In this document: positions 1 to 9,608 of the stretch, one piece after another
Numbering within the stretch: position 1 is the stretch's first letter
Layout of the letters: the number at the start of each line of letters is the position of its first letter
Assembly: GCA_045106765.1 (NCBI GenBank)
Contig: JBGCFD010000001.1
Span: 40,153-104,152, forward strand
DNA: 64,000 nt
Reading direction: 5' to 3'
From: CAJQQY01 sp045106765
GTDB taxonomy: Bacteria > Bacteroidota > Bacteroidia > Chitinophagales > Saprospiraceae
Notes under the pieces: generated by a model
What the model saw: the letters and a program-made list of their open reading frames with translations, nothing else
Told to the model about the DNA's origin: nothing
The model's database searches: none
Made by a program: the position numbers and the translations under genes

Positions 1-330
1 CCAAACTCCATCAATCTTCTGCCATACTCTTGAATACCGATTTTTTCCCTCAAAAGGTTGAGATAAATATTGCCCTTTAATTTTCATCAAAACAGAAACG
101 ATGGCAGTATTCTCATACACCTTAATCATTTGTTCACTTGGTTCAATTTTATCAATCTTAACTTTGCCTGAACGATGAGAATCTAGATCATCCTTCTTGT
201 TTATTAACTGTCCCATGTGATCAGTAAATATTAATTCATTTGAAATTAGTATATCTAATTCCTTAATATCGCTATTCAACATTGCCTGAAGTAAGCGTTG
301 CTCCATTTCAATAATTTGTTTTGTTATCAT
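1..330 (-). CDS. NTF2-like / SnoaL (DUF4440-type) protein, 3' end cut off by window
   Basis: This is an open frame of 110 codons read leftwards from an ATG at 328-330 and running off the window edge. The translated part starts MITKQIIEMEQRLLQAML, followed by a helix-rich segment and a beta-strand segment containing GKNRYSRVWQKIDGVW. That layout and the R-x-T/S-R-V-W-x-K block are typical of small cone-shaped NTF2/SnoaL-like (DUF4440) domains, which often bind or convert small molecules. Its ATG overlaps the TGA of the upstream carboxypeptidase by four bases (ATGA), so the two are probably translated together. Family assignment is by pattern only and the true substrate is unknown. Confidence 0.7.
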   Translation of the reverse strand, partial: MITKQIIEMEQRLLQAMLNSDIKELDILISNELIFTDHMGQLINKKDDLDSHRSGKVKIDKIEPSEQMIKVYENTAIVSVLMKIKGQYLSQPFEGKNRYSRVWQKIDGVW

Positions 331-2717
331 TCAATAATTAATTTTTCATAATGATAATTATTTTCAGAGTGAAATTTTAAAAAATAGATTCCTGCTGGAT
401 ATTTCTTTAATTCGATTCGTTTCAAATTATCTCCAAGAATAGAAGTAGTTTTTTCTTCAAAAATAATTTTACCAAAAGTATCAAAAATCTGAATTTGATT
501 AGTTTGTAATTCAAGAGATTTCCAACTTAAATTAATTTCCCCAGAAGAAGGATTTGGAAAAACCTTAATTGAATTTGTTAAGCCTACTAAGTTTTTTGTA
601 TTGACCATCGGTGACTCCGTCAAATTCAAAACACGAAAATCATCAAAGTAAAATCCATCACAATTGATTGAAGGATCAGTAGTTAATTTAAATCTAAATT
701 GAACATTATCAAATCCAGACAAACTACCTAGATCTATTCTTTCTTGGACCCAATGCTGGTTATAATTATATCGATGATCATTATTGTCAGATAAAGTGTA
801 AAGCCCTTCTAATGAAAACCAATTGAGTCCTCCATCACTACTTGCTTCAAAATAACAATAATCGGATTCTCTTTCCAATGACCACTTAGCATTAAATTCA
901 ACCCAAGGATTTTCTAAATCAGTAAAGTCAAAAGTTTGATTTAGGGTGAAATAGGATAGACTATTTTGGATATAATTTCCAGCTCGTGAATCTGCAAAAG
1001 AATGCGCTCCGCTTACGGCGTCAAAATAGCAGGTGTCCCAAATTTGATTTCCATTGCCTGACCAATTGAGTGAATTGAATTCCGCATCATCAGAAAATAG
1101 AATTTCTCTTGTTCCTGAATTAATGTAAAATGTATCTTGATAAGAAATATTATTATTCTGCTTGACGATGACTTTGAAGGTTAAAATTTCTTCAAATGGA
1201 ATTTCATCATTGACAATAAATAAGAATGGAGAAAGAGAATTACTAGCAAATGTTCGAGGAGATATTGTTCCCAGATTTTTTGAATTTTCTAATGGGGTAA
1301 TAGATGAATGTAAGTTTTCTAACAATACTTCTACATTTTCCGCATCTTTAGATAATCCTCTGTTTTTAACTCTTACTTCAAGTTGTATCGTATCTCCAAC
1401 AAGTGTTTCTCCTGAATTAATTAAATTAAAATCATGGTAACAAGCATAATTTCCACTTACCCAGCTTAGGTATTTCATCGGTTTTAAAAACTCTTGAATC
1501 CTATCACAGATTACATCAGAAGACTCCCAGAATGCGTGACCTATTTCTGGAGTCCATCCATAAATACCTTGAGAGTGCAAATAATCTCTGGTCGTACCAC
1601 TAGAAGTATAACCGAGCATTTGTGAAGTCGTTCCGTATCCTTTATAATATTTAGGAACAAATTCAGAAGTGAATTCAGCATAGGTATTATATTCTGCTAA
1701 AGTATCCGCATAACCAAAAGGACTTAGAAAAACATCTCCATAAGTGTGAACTGAGAATGCAATCGAAGGTTGAATTTGAGTGGTAATATTTTTGACAGCC
1801 TCTGATTCTGCTTCAGAAAAAGGAGCAGTTCCTCTATAAATATTTGTACATCCATCAGAACTAGAACCTGAATCTAATCCCCATTGGTAACTATAATTTC
1901 TATTCAGATCCACGCCATAACAACCTCCACCATTGTCTCGTCGGTTTTTTCTCCATAAGCCTCCACCGTCGGGATTGGTCATTTGATTATAAACATAGCC
2001 ATCAGGATTAACGATTGGGACAAAGTAAATTTCGCGATGATCAACTAAGTAAGTTGCCTCTGCATCCACATCATGATTTTCTAATAACCACCACATATAA
2101 TATAAAACAGCTTCTAAGGACATTGGTTCTCGAGCATGAGTTAATGCATCATAATATACGACACCTTCCTCATTAGATTCATCCGAAAGTACATTGTCAG
2201 AAATTTTTACACTATAGATTGATCGCCCTTCTATGGTCGTACCGATAGTATTTATTTTTACTAAATCAGGAAACTCAGTTTCCATCATTTGAATATGATC
2301 GATCATATTATCATAGGTATGGTAACCGCCCATATCACCTATGTCAAAATGTTCCAAACCACATGCAGCGGTAGTTGTTTCAGTTATGTTTTCAGCATTC
2401 TCTTGCAAAAAATGCTCAGCTACATTTGGAATTATTATTTCAAAATCAACATTTAATAATTCCAGTTTTTGTAATTCTTGTTGACTAAAAACTACTTCAA
2501 TATGATCGTGGTCTTCTTCCGATTTATGAAAGTGATCAATTGGTAATCCTTCGGAAGTTAACAATGTAAGTAAGTCAGGAGAAGTTAATTCGATTTTTAT
2601 TTCGGAATATACTTCTACGTTCTGTTGAGAAAATAAAGAAGGAATAGTTATCAAAAAAGAGAGAATAAGGTTTAAGAATAGGAATAAATTAGAATAGGTT
2701 TTTTTCATGATTTTCAT
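327..2717 (-). CDS. Secreted M14 zinc carboxypeptidase with T9SS sorting domain
   Basis: This is a zinc metallo-carboxypeptidase exported through the type IX secretion system. Residues 1-30 form a signal peptide (an alternative ATG at 2708 gives MKKTYSNLFL). The M14 catalytic domain spans about residues 125-420. Zinc ligands are visible as H194 and E197 in THAREP and H324 in SVHTYG. R273 in VDLNRNY fits the substrate-binding arginine and E391 in TPEIG the catalytic glutamate. The middle region (about 430-700) is beta-rich, with a CARDB-like segment and a jelly-roll segment (NWFSLEGLYT, FDNVQFRFKL). The C-terminus, from FPNPSSGEINL to YEKLIIE, is a type A T9SS sorting domain, so the mature protein is probably released or attached to the cell surface. 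It shares a four-base ATGA overlap with the NTF2-like gene. Confidence 0.93.
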   Translation of the reverse strand: MKIMKKTYSNLFLFLNLILSFLITIPSLFSQQNVEVYSEIKIELTSPDLLTLLTSEGLPIDHFHKSEEDHDHIEVVFSQQELQKLELLNVDFEIIIPNVAEHFLQENAENITETTTAACGLEHFDIGDMGGYHTYDNMIDHIQMMETEFPDLVKINTIGTTIEGRSIYSVKISDNVLSDESNEEGVVYYDALTHAREPMSLEAVLYYMWWLLENHDVDAEATYLVDHREIYFVPIVNPDGYVYNQMTNPDGGGLWRKNRRDNGGGCYGVDLNRNYSYQWGLDSGSSSDGCTNIYRGTAPFSEAESEAVKNITTQIQPSIAFSVHTYGDVFLSPFGYADTLAEYNTYAEFTSEFVPKYYKGYGTTSQMLGYTSSGTTRDYLHSQGIYGWTPEIGHAFWESSDVICDRIQEFLKPMKYLSWVSGNYACYHDFNLINSGETLVGDTIQLEVRVKNRGLSKDAENVEVLLENLHSSITPLENSKNLGTISPRTFASNSLSPFLFIVNDEIPFEEILTFKVIVKQNNNISYQDTFYINSGTREILFSDDAEFNSLNWSGNGNQIWDTCYFDAVSGAHSFADSRAGNYIQNSLSYFTLNQTFDFTDLENPWVEFNAKWSLERESDYCYFEASSDGGLNWFSLEGLYTLSDNNDHRYNYNQHWVQERIDLGSLSGFDNVQFRFKLTTDPSINCDGFYFDDFRVLNLTESPMVNTKNLVGLTNSIKVFPNPSSGEINLSWKSLELQTNQIQIFDTFGKIIFEEKTTSILGDNLKRIELKKYPAGIYFLKFHSENNYHYEKLIIE

Positions 2718-2820
2718 ATTTAATATATTTTTTCAAATAGTTAAAAATAAACATATTCATCTGATAAATTTATCTTTAGAATAATTATTTATGTAGCCGA
2801 AACACTAAATGATCAAAATA

Positions 2821-2862
2821 AAAAAAGGAAGTGCCATATTAAATATATGGCACTTCCTTTTT
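2821..2862 (-). terminator. Rho-independent terminator, perfect 18-bp stem
   Basis: Arms 2822-2839 and 2845-2862 are exact reverse complements around a five-base loop. On the minus strand the stem runs into a T tract, as expected for the end of the BNR/VPS10 gene. Confidence 0.85.
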
Positions 2863-2893
2863 AAGTTTGGTTTTAAACTTTCGAATGATCAAT

Positions 2894-5887
2894 CTAATCC
2901 ACTAACTCATTCAACTCCTTCACCAGTTCCTCATATCTTTCAAAAGCATCTTTTCCTGGCATCTGATCCGCTCGATTTACGACACCATATAAGTAACCAA
3001 TTTGTGAAAGTAATTTCGGCTGAGTGTATCTTCCTTTCGATTGTACCAAAGCATCTTCTAATTTTTTCAAAGTTGTTTTTTCATCAGAATCTGTTTTTAA
3101 TTTCTTTAATTTTTTCTCTGCATTGTTCGCCTCTTTTTTTGCTTTGGAATATAAGTCAACAATTTGAAGTGCTAAAGTTTCTTGCTTTTTAATGTCTTCA
3201 TAAGTTACTCCTTCTTCCAAAATTCTAGGATCTGCCATTAACTCAAATGATTGTCGAAGTTCCTCTTTTCCCATTTGCAAAACGACAGTATATTTTCCTG
3301 GAGCTGCAAGTGGACCGTTTCGATAAGCTCGTTTTTTATTTTTGTCCCAAGCACCAGTATGTTTCATATCCCAGCGGAAACGATGCGTTCCTTTTTCATT
3401 TTTTAATTTTGTATTAATGGAATAAGTGAATTCTTCCGTCGACATATTTCGTTTCGTCTCTTCTTTTTTCGCTAAGTCTTTTTGGGAAAAAGTACGGATG
3501 GTTTTCCCTACTGCATTTTCGATATGAAGCAAGAAAGTAGAGTCAGTTTTTGTTGGTAAAAAATAATCTATGTTAACTGAAGGTGCAGGATAATTATGGT
3601 CGACTTTCGAATCAACTCCCGAAGGTCGGTAGCGATAACGATAAGTATTTTTAGGTTGGAAAAGGTGCGCCGTTTTTTGATCTAGTCGATCAAAATTTTG
3701 GCGAAGCGAACTGATGTCATCTACAATTTGAAAACCTCTTCCCATTGTCGAAAGCACTAAGTCACCTCTGTGGACTTTAATATCTGTAATTGGAGTGACG
3801 GGTAAATTTTGTTGAAATGATTCCCAATTTTTTCCATCATCAAACGAAATATACATTCCGAATTCTGTTCCTGCGTATAATAATCCCGATTGCTTGGGGT
3901 CTTCTCGAACTACTCTAACAGGGTAATCATTTGGAATACCATTTTTTCCATTAGTCAAAAGTTCCCAGCTTTTCCCATAATTATTTGTTTTGAAAATATA
4001 TGGTTTCCAGTCACCTAATTGATAGCGGAGCACAGAAAAATATGCTTTGGCAGGATCATGTTTGGAAGGTTCAACAGAATCTACTCGACCACCTTTACCC
4101 AAAGATTTAGGTGTTACTTTTTTCCAGTTCTTTCCTCCATCTTGAGTCACATGAACTGGTCCATCATTTGCGCCTACCCAAATTACACCTTGTTTAATTT
4201 TTGATTCTTGAATGGAATAAATTGTGCTATAAAATTCTTCCCCTGTGATGTCATTCGTAATTGGTGACCCTGAGCGCATTTGTTTATCTGCTTCAAAAGC
4301 AGTTAAGTCAGGAGAAATAATTTCCCAAGTTTTTCCTTCATCAGTTGTCTTGTGAACAAACTGCGAAGTATGATAAATCACTTTTGAATCATGCGGAGAA
4401 ACATGAATCGGAGACACTCTTTGAAAACGAAATTTCAAATCTTTTGGATTGTGTCCATACATATTTCTTGCGCCAACATCGTAGCGTTTTTCTTGTCCTG
4501 ATTTTTTATTGAAAACACTAAACCTACCTTTGCAATTCGAATAAACGATATTTGAATTATCTGGATTTGGAACTGCAGGGCCAGTCTCGCAGCCTCCTGT
4601 GTTCATCACATAACCTATACCTCCTGCTTGGTGTGAAGTTGGCGGAACACTCGGAACGGAGACCGTTGAATAATTATCTTGTTGTCCTGCGTATAACCAA
4701 TAAGGCGTCTGGTTGTCAACTTCGACTTGATAAAGTTCGGCAGTCGGTTGGTTGAATTGAGTACTCCAAGTTTTGCCTCCATTGTGCGTAACATTCGCGC
4801 CACCATCATTTCCTTGAACAAAAAGTTTAGAGTTATTTGGATTGATCCACATGTCATGATTGTCGCCATGTGGGGTTCGCATTCTATTCCATTTTTTTCC
4901 ACCATTTGTTGATTTATAAAAACGAGTTGAGTTGACATAAACTACTTCTACATCATTTGGATCTGCTTCGACATTGCAATAATAGAACGGCCGATCAGTC
5001 AAACCAAACTCATCAGAAACATGAACAAAATTTTCACCCTGATCATCGCTTCGATAAAGTCCAGCAACTTTAAATGGCGATGCTTCTACCAATGCATATA
5101 AAACTTTGGAGTCGGCAGCAGAAACTGCGAGGTCAATTTTTCCCATCAGAGTTGGTAAACCTTTTCCCATTTTTTTCCACGTATCACCTCCGTCGATGGA
5201 GCGGTAAATTCCACTTTGTTTTCCACCGCTGATGATCGTCCAAGGTTTTCTTTCCCCTCGCCAAGCTGCTGCATAAATAATATTTGGATTGCTAGGCATG
5301 AATTCAAGATCAACAATTCCTGTGGTATCAGAAATGTGAAACACATTTTTCCAAGTCGCTCCACCATCTTTAGTCCGATAAACTCCACGCTCTTTATTTG
5401 GAGAAAATGCTTGTCCGATGGCTGCAACAAAAACGGTATTATGATCTTGTGGATGAATTTCTACTGCACCGATTTGACCTACTTTTTTGAGTCCAATGTG
5501 CTTCCAAGTTTTACCTGCGTTGATAGATTTGTAGACACCTTTTCCAGTAATTACATTACTTCGCAAACCATCAGAACCTGTTCCGACGTAAACTATATTC
5601 GGATCATTTTGAGCAACTTGAATAGCGCCGATGGAAGGTGTTTCGAAAAAACCGTCCGAGACATTTTGCCAGGAAGTTCCGTAGTCTTCTGTTTTCCAAA
5701 CGCCTCCTCCAGTTGCACCCATGTAAAAAGTACTGGGTTGGGTTGCAACACCCGTGACTGAAGTTACTCGACCTCCACGAGTTGGGCCAACGTAACGATA
5801 TTGGAAAATGTCAAAATTAGTTTGTGCAAAAGATTCAATGCTTCCTAAAAAAGATAGGATAAGAATGAGGATAAAATTGGTTCTCAT
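2894..5887 (-). CDS. Exported BNR / VPS10-sortilin-like beta-propeller repeat protein
   Basis: This 997-residue protein has an N-terminal signal peptide (MRTNFILILILSFLGSIESFAQ). Residues 25 to about 720 carry many Asp-box (BNR) repeats of the S-x-D-x-G-x-T-W type: TEDYGTSW, SINAGKTW, TKDGGATW, SIDGGDTW, STNGGKKW, THNGGKTW, TTDEGKTW, TQDGGKNW and SFDDGKNW. These build beta-propellers like those of sortilin VPS10 domains and sialidases. After about residue 780 comes an Ig-like segment and then a lysine-rich helical tail. No sialidase catalytic Arg triad is evident, so binding or scaffolding is more likely than hydrolysis. There is no T9SS sorting domain at the C-terminus (it ends NELVD). A near-consensus -7 box lies at 5906-5913. 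Related proteins are common in Bacteroidota, with function unknown. Confidence 0.85.
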   Translation of the reverse strand: MRTNFILILILSFLGSIESFAQTNFDIFQYRYVGPTRGGRVTSVTGVATQPSTFYMGATGGGVWKTEDYGTSWQNVSDGFFETPSIGAIQVAQNDPNIVYVGTGSDGLRSNVITGKGVYKSINAGKTWKHIGLKKVGQIGAVEIHPQDHNTVFVAAIGQAFSPNKERGVYRTKDGGATWKNVFHISDTTGIVDLEFMPSNPNIIYAAAWRGERKPWTIISGGKQSGIYRSIDGGDTWKKMGKGLPTLMGKIDLAVSAADSKVLYALVEASPFKVAGLYRSDDQGENFVHVSDEFGLTDRPFYYCNVEADPNDVEVVYVNSTRFYKSTNGGKKWNRMRTPHGDNHDMWINPNNSKLFVQGNDGGANVTHNGGKTWSTQFNQPTAELYQVEVDNQTPYWLYAGQQDNYSTVSVPSVPPTSHQAGGIGYVMNTGGCETGPAVPNPDNSNIVYSNCKGRFSVFNKKSGQEKRYDVGARNMYGHNPKDLKFRFQRVSPIHVSPHDSKVIYHTSQFVHKTTDEGKTWEIISPDLTAFEADKQMRSGSPITNDITGEEFYSTIYSIQESKIKQGVIWVGANDGPVHVTQDGGKNWKKVTPKSLGKGGRVDSVEPSKHDPAKAYFSVLRYQLGDWKPYIFKTNNYGKSWELLTNGKNGIPNDYPVRVVREDPKQSGLLYAGTEFGMYISFDDGKNWESFQQNLPVTPITDIKVHRGDLVLSTMGRGFQIVDDISSLRQNFDRLDQKTAHLFQPKNTYRYRYRPSGVDSKVDHNYPAPSVNIDYFLPTKTDSTFLLHIENAVGKTIRTFSQKDLAKKEETKRNMSTEEFTYSINTKLKNEKGTHRFRWDMKHTGAWDKNKKRAYRNGPLAAPGKYTVVLQMGKEELRQSFELMADPRILEEGVTYEDIKKQETLALQIVDLYSKAKKEANNAEKKLKKLKTDSDEKTTLKKLEDALVQSKGRYTQPKLLSQIGYLYGVVNRADQMPGKDAFERYEELVKELNELVD

Positions 5888-5905
5888 GATGAAATGTTTT
5901 TTTTC

Positions 5906-5913
5906 CGAAGATA
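5906..5913 (-). promoter_or_regulatory. Probable -7 box for the BNR/VPS10 gene
   Basis: Reading the minus strand gives TATCTTCG, one mismatch from the Bacteroidota -7 consensus TAnnTTTG, about 20 bases before the ATG at 5887. No clear -33 element was seen. Confidence 0.35.
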
Positions 5914-5978
5914 GGAGAAAAATTGCATTTCGACAAAGGAAAACTTTAGTGGGTATTTTGAAAAATCACTCTTTATAA

Positions 5979-6017
5979 AAAAGGCTGCTAGCATTTGAAA
6001 TGCTAACAGCCCTTTTT
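5979..6017 (-). terminator. Terminator of purD
   Basis: An imperfect inverted repeat (AAGGCTGCTAGCA against TGCTAACAGCC, with one wobble) around TTTGAA. It is flanked by A and T runs and lies about 40 bases past the purD stop codon. Confidence 0.75.
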
Positions 6018-6058
6018 GAAAAATTATGTTTTATTCGAATTGAGTTTGGGAACCCGAC

Positions 6059-7327
6059 CTATAGATCAAATCCAATATCCCTTCGGAAATATTTCCCTTC
6101 AAAATCAATTTGCTCTACATTCTTTTTGGAAACTTCTAGCGCTGCTTTAAAGTCTTTACCAAAAGAAGTTACTGCCATCACTCGACCACCGTTAGTTAGT
6201 AATCTTCCATCAACATTTTTAGTTCCTCCATGGAAAATAATACTATCTTTAATTGTCTCAAGTCCTTTTATTTCTTTTCCTTTTTCGTAGGATTCAGGAT
6301 AGCCACCTGAAACTAAAAACATGGTCGTCGCAGCTCGTTCATCAATTTCGATTTGTTCATTTTCCAATGTTCCATCTGCGACAGCTTTCATCAATTGCGC
6401 TAAATCATTTTTTAACCTTGGAAAAACAACTTCCGTTTCGGGGTCGCCCATCCGGCAATTATATTCGATCACGTAAGGTTCATTATTGACTCGAATGAGT
6501 CCGATAAAAATAAAACCTTTGTAGTCAAATTCTCTTTTTTGAATTCCTTTGATAGTTGGTTTGATGACTCTTTCTTCAACTTTATCCATCAATATTTTAT
6601 CAACAAATGGGACAGGAGAAACTGCGCCCATTCCACCTGTGTTTAATCCTTCGTCATTTTCACCGATGCGTTTATAATCTTTTGCGATAGGTAAAATTTT
6701 ATAACTTTTTCCATCAGTCAAAACAAAAACAGAAAATTCGATGCCATCTAAAAATTCTTCGATGACGACTTTTGAGCCAGCATTTCCAAATTTTCCTCCG
6801 AGCATTTCTTTAAATTCTTTTTGTGCCTCTTCGATGGTAGGTAAAATCAAAACACCTTTCCCTGCTGCTAATCCATCTGCTTTTAAAACAATTGGAGGAG
6901 TTTGAGTGGCGATATACTTTAATCCTTCTTCGACTTTTGTTCCATCAAATTCTTGATAGTTTGCGGTTGGAATATTTTGTTCTGCCATAAATACTTTTCC
7001 AAAAGATTTACTTCCTTCCAATTTTGCGCCTTCTTCTGACGGACCAATGACTGGTACATTTTTTAGCTTGTCATCATTTTTGAAAAAATCATAAATACCA
7101 TCAACTAATGGTTGTTCTGGACCGACGACAACCATATTGATTTCATTTTCCAAAACGAACGATTTTATTTGTTCGAAGTCTTTAATGCTGAGTGTAACGT
7201 TGGTTCCACAAGTTGCAGTTCCTGCATTTCCTGGCGCAATAAATAATTTCTCACAAAGTGGACTTTGAGAAAATTTCCAAGAAAATGCATGTTCTCTTCC
7301 GCCGCTTCCGAGTAGTAAAATATTCAT
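6059..7327 (-). CDS. purD: Phosphoribosylamine--glycine ligase (GAR synthetase)
   Basis: PurD joins phosphoribosylamine and glycine with ATP to make GAR, the second step of de novo purine synthesis in the cytosol. The 422 residues match the normal length. Visible landmarks are the N-terminal LLLGSGGREHAF, the PGNAG loop, GPEQPLVDG, the ATP-grasp signature VLKADGLAAGKGV, EEFLDGIEFSVFVLTDG, NTGGMGAVSPVP and the metal-binding YNCRMGDPETEVVFPRL. The gene stands alone between terminators, and a perfect -7 box lies 24-31 bases upstream. Purine regulation is not visible in the sequence. Confidence 0.98.
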   Translation of the reverse strand: MNILLLGSGGREHAFSWKFSQSPLCEKLFIAPGNAGTATCGTNVTLSIKDFEQIKSFVLENEINMVVVGPEQPLVDGIYDFFKNDDKLKNVPVIGPSEEGAKLEGSKSFGKVFMAEQNIPTANYQEFDGTKVEEGLKYIATQTPPIVLKADGLAAGKGVLILPTIEEAQKEFKEMLGGKFGNAGSKVVIEEFLDGIEFSVFVLTDGKSYKILPIAKDYKRIGENDEGLNTGGMGAVSPVPFVDKILMDKVEERVIKPTIKGIQKREFDYKGFIFIGLIRVNNEPYVIEYNCRMGDPETEVVFPRLKNDLAQLMKAVADGTLENEQIEIDERAATTMFLVSGGYPESYEKGKEIKGLETIKDSIIFHGGTKNVDGRLLTNGGRVMAVTSFGKDFKAALEVSKKNVEQIDFEGKYFRRDIGFDL

Positions 7328-7350
7328 ATGTCTGTATTTGATTTTTTTTG

Positions 7351-7358
7351 CAAAGATA
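7351..7358 (-). promoter_or_regulatory. -7 box of purD (TATCTTTG)
   Basis: On the minus strand this is an exact TAnnTTTG match, placing transcription start about 15-20 bases before the purD ATG. A -33 element is not obvious. Confidence 0.5.
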
Positions 7359-7412
7359 CTGTAGTGGGTGACTTTAATTGGCTAGTAGGATATTTTTTTT
7401 GGAAAAAAATGA

Positions 7413-7447
7413 AAAAGGTGTTCGTCTTTTTTTGACGAACACCTTTT
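7413..7447 (-). terminator. Terminator of pyk, perfect 14-bp stem
   Basis: Arms 7413-7426 and 7434-7447 (AAAAGGTGTTCGTC and its complement) enclose seven Ts. A second small dyad (ATTTGGC/GCCAAAT, 7455-7472) sits between this hairpin and the pyk stop. Confidence 0.85.
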
Positions 7448-7492
7448 GTTTTTTATTTGGCTAAAGCCAAATCTGTGTTTGGTGAATGTTTA

Positions 7493-8932
7493 CTAATCGA
7501 CTACTGTGATTTTCATCATATTGGTTCGATGTCTTGCTTGGAGAGGCATACTTCCTGTGTTGATGACAACATCTCCTTGTTCTACGACTTTACCTTTTTT
7601 CAAAATTTCAGTAAGGTCATAAATTGTTTCATCTGTTGTGGTAAATTTATCATAATAGAAGCAGTTGACTCCCCAAACTAAACTCAAGGTATTTAACATA
7701 TGATTGCTGTCTGAGAAAACATACATCTTCGCTTCAGGTCTATAACTTGAGACCTTGAAAGCAGTATATCCTGAACTAGTTACCCCTAAAATTGCTTTTG
7801 CACTAACTTCCTCAGCAGTCTTTGCCGCATGTCTACAGATTGCATCTGACAAAAATGTTCTAGATTTTGGAGAAAGTTTTGGTCGTCTTTCTCTAGTCAA
7901 TCTATACCCTTTTTCTGCTTCAGCAATAATTTTATTCATGGCTTCTACCACTTTTTCAGGATGTAATCCTACTGAAGTTTCCCCACTCAACATTACAGCA
8001 TCTGCTCCATCTAAAACTGCATTGGCTACATCGGTAACTTCTGCTCGAGTAGGAATTGGATTAGTGATCATACTGTCCATCATGTGAGTCGCAACGATAA
8101 CTGGTCTAGCTCGTTGACGGCATTTCATAATGATATTTTTTTGCAAGTTAGGAAGTTGTTCAATAGGCACCTCAATCCCTAAATCACCACGAGCTACCAT
8201 AATTCCATTCGATGCTTTAATAATTTTATCAATTCGTTCGATTGCCTCTGGCTTTTCAATTTTAGACATCACCTTTGCTTTATGTCCAGCTTTTTGAATG
8301 ATTGCTTCTAATTCTTTTACGTCTTTTGCCGAACGAACAAAAGAAAGTGCAATCCAATTGATGGAAGGAATCGTTAACATGTAGGCTAAATCTTTGCGAT
8401 CCTTTTCAGTCAAAGAAGGTAAAGAAATATTTGTATTTGGAAGGTTGACACCTTTGTTGGAAGACAAAGTACCTCCGAACAAAACTTTCATCTCTACCTT
8501 GTTCTCTCCATTAGTCTTGATTACTTCAAACATTAATTTCCCATCATCGACTAAAACTTTTTCGCCCACATTTACATCACTTGCAAATTGAGGATAAGAC
8601 ATATAGATACTCTCCTTGGTTCCGATACATTCTTCGTTGACAAAAGTGATTTTGTCTCCAGGTTTGAGAATCAAAGCATTGTCTTTAATTTTTCCAACTC
8701 TTAATTTTGGACCTTGCAAATCAGCTAAAGTGCTCACATGTAGATTATATTTTTCATTAATATAATTGATGTGATTAATTACCTTCAAATGATCTTCATG
8801 GGTTCCATGTGAGAAATTCAAACGAAAAACATTAACTCCTGCTTGGACAAGTTCCAACAGTTTTTCATAAGAACTACATGCTGGGCCAACAGTTGCTACA
8901 ATTTTTGTATTTTGATGATTAACGATTTTCAT
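7493..8932 (-). CDS. pyk: Pyruvate kinase
   Basis: This enzyme converts phosphoenolpyruvate and ADP to pyruvate and ATP, the last step of glycolysis. It has 479 residues, a usual bacterial length. Motifs in order are TKIVATVGPA, FRLNFSHGTHEDH (K+/nucleotide site), LADLQGPKLRVG, the catalytic lysine in MSKIEKPEAI, the metal-binding VARGDLGIEVP, and the signature PIPTRAEVTDVANAVLDGADAVMLSGETSVG (named by its key residues; it begins near residue 290). The C-terminal allosteric domain is present. The gene is transcribed away from acpP. In many Bacteroidota pyk lies close to acpP-fabF-rnc, so this looks like a rearranged version of that neighbourhood. Confidence 0.98.
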   Translation of the reverse strand: MKIVNHQNTKIVATVGPACSSYEKLLELVQAGVNVFRLNFSHGTHEDHLKVINHINYINEKYNLHVSTLADLQGPKLRVGKIKDNALILKPGDKITFVNEECIGTKESIYMSYPQFASDVNVGEKVLVDDGKLMFEVIKTNGENKVEMKVLFGGTLSSNKGVNLPNTNISLPSLTEKDRKDLAYMLTIPSINWIALSFVRSAKDVKELEAIIQKAGHKAKVMSKIEKPEAIERIDKIIKASNGIMVARGDLGIEVPIEQLPNLQKNIIMKCRQRARPVIVATHMMDSMITNPIPTRAEVTDVANAVLDGADAVMLSGETSVGLHPEKVVEAMNKIIAEAEKGYRLTRERRPKLSPKSRTFLSDAICRHAAKTAEEVSAKAILGVTSSGYTAFKVSSYRPEAKMYVFSDSNHMLNTLSLVWGVNCFYYDKFTTTDETIYDLTEILKKGKVVEQGDVVINTGSMPLQARHRTNMMKITVVD

Positions 8933-9280
8933 AATTTCGGAATTTTAAGAAGGTGATTTGAATTGTTACTTTTAAAAAAGCCAACAGTCAAATAAAATGT
9001 GTGTAAGATTAAACTTAGTGTAGCTTATACAATTAGAAACTGTAAATGTACATTTACTAATTGTTTTATCAAAAGTTGAAATGTAAAAAAATGCATAAAA
9101 ACTTTGGTTATCACTAGACTTATGGTTTATTTTGCACAGCATTTTATTAACAATGCTTGTTCTTTTTTACTTTTTTGATTTTGAATTTTCTCAAATCAAA
9201 GTTGCTATTAAAGCAAAAGAAATAAAAATAAGAGGGAATTTTTCAAAGTAAAAAAAAACAAGCTCAAAAGCGTATTAAAT
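8933..9280. promoter_or_regulatory. Divergent pyk/acpP intergenic region with nested palindrome
   Basis: These 348 bases separate two divergent genes and contain no ORF that looks real. At 9043-9056 there is a perfect 14-bp palindrome (TAAATGTACATTTA), itself enclosed by CAATTAG (9030-9036) and CTAATTG (9057-9063). The nested symmetry could be a repressor operator acting on glycolysis or fatty-acid genes, or a cruciform-prone spacer. No exact TAnnTTTG was found for either gene. Confidence 0.4.
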
Positions 9281-9520
9281 ATGTCAAGTATTGCAGAAAG
9301 AGTAAACAAAATTATCATTGACAAATTAGGTGTTGATGAATCAGAAGTTGTAACTTCTGCTAGTTTCACCAATGATTTAGGGGCAGATTCATTAGATACT
9401 GTTGAATTAATCATGGAATTCGAAAAAGAATTCAATGTAAATATCCCAGACGAACAAGCTGAGGAAATTGCAACAGTAGGAGATGCTGTTTCTTACTTGG
9501 AGAGTAAAGTTGAAGCTTAA
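9281..9520 (+). CDS. acpP: Acyl carrier protein
   Basis: ACP carries growing acyl chains on a phosphopantetheine arm during type II fatty-acid synthesis. The 79-residue acidic helical protein contains GADSLDTVELIMEFE, whose DSL serine is the phosphopantetheine attachment site, and the conserved helix III region IPDEQAEEIATVGDAVSYL. Length and order are exactly family-typical. It lies just upstream of fabF in the same direction, with a terminator-like hairpin in the gap, which may lower fabF expression relative to acpP. Confidence 0.98.
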   Translation: MSSIAERVNKIIIDKLGVDESEVVTSASFTNDLGADSLDTVELIMEFEKEFNVNIPDEQAEEIATVGDAVSYLESKVEA

Positions 9521-9570
9521 TTTCACTTTTTTTTCAAAATTCAAATAACGATTGAGTTATTTAACCATTC

Positions 9571-9608
9571 CACAAATCAGAAGGCTAACTTTCTGGTTTG
9601 TGGTTTTT
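9571..9608 (+). terminator. Terminator / attenuator between acpP and fabF
   Basis: A 12-bp stem (9571-9582 with 9591-9602, one G-T pair) around GGCTAACT is followed by a GTTTTTTC tract. It fits a rho-independent terminator, partial or complete. Confidence 0.75.

Noticed and set aside
2894..5887. Sialidase (BNR repeats present)
   Set aside because: Asp-boxes alone are structural; the catalytic Arg triad and Tyr/Glu pair are not recognisable, so an enzymatic call is not supported.
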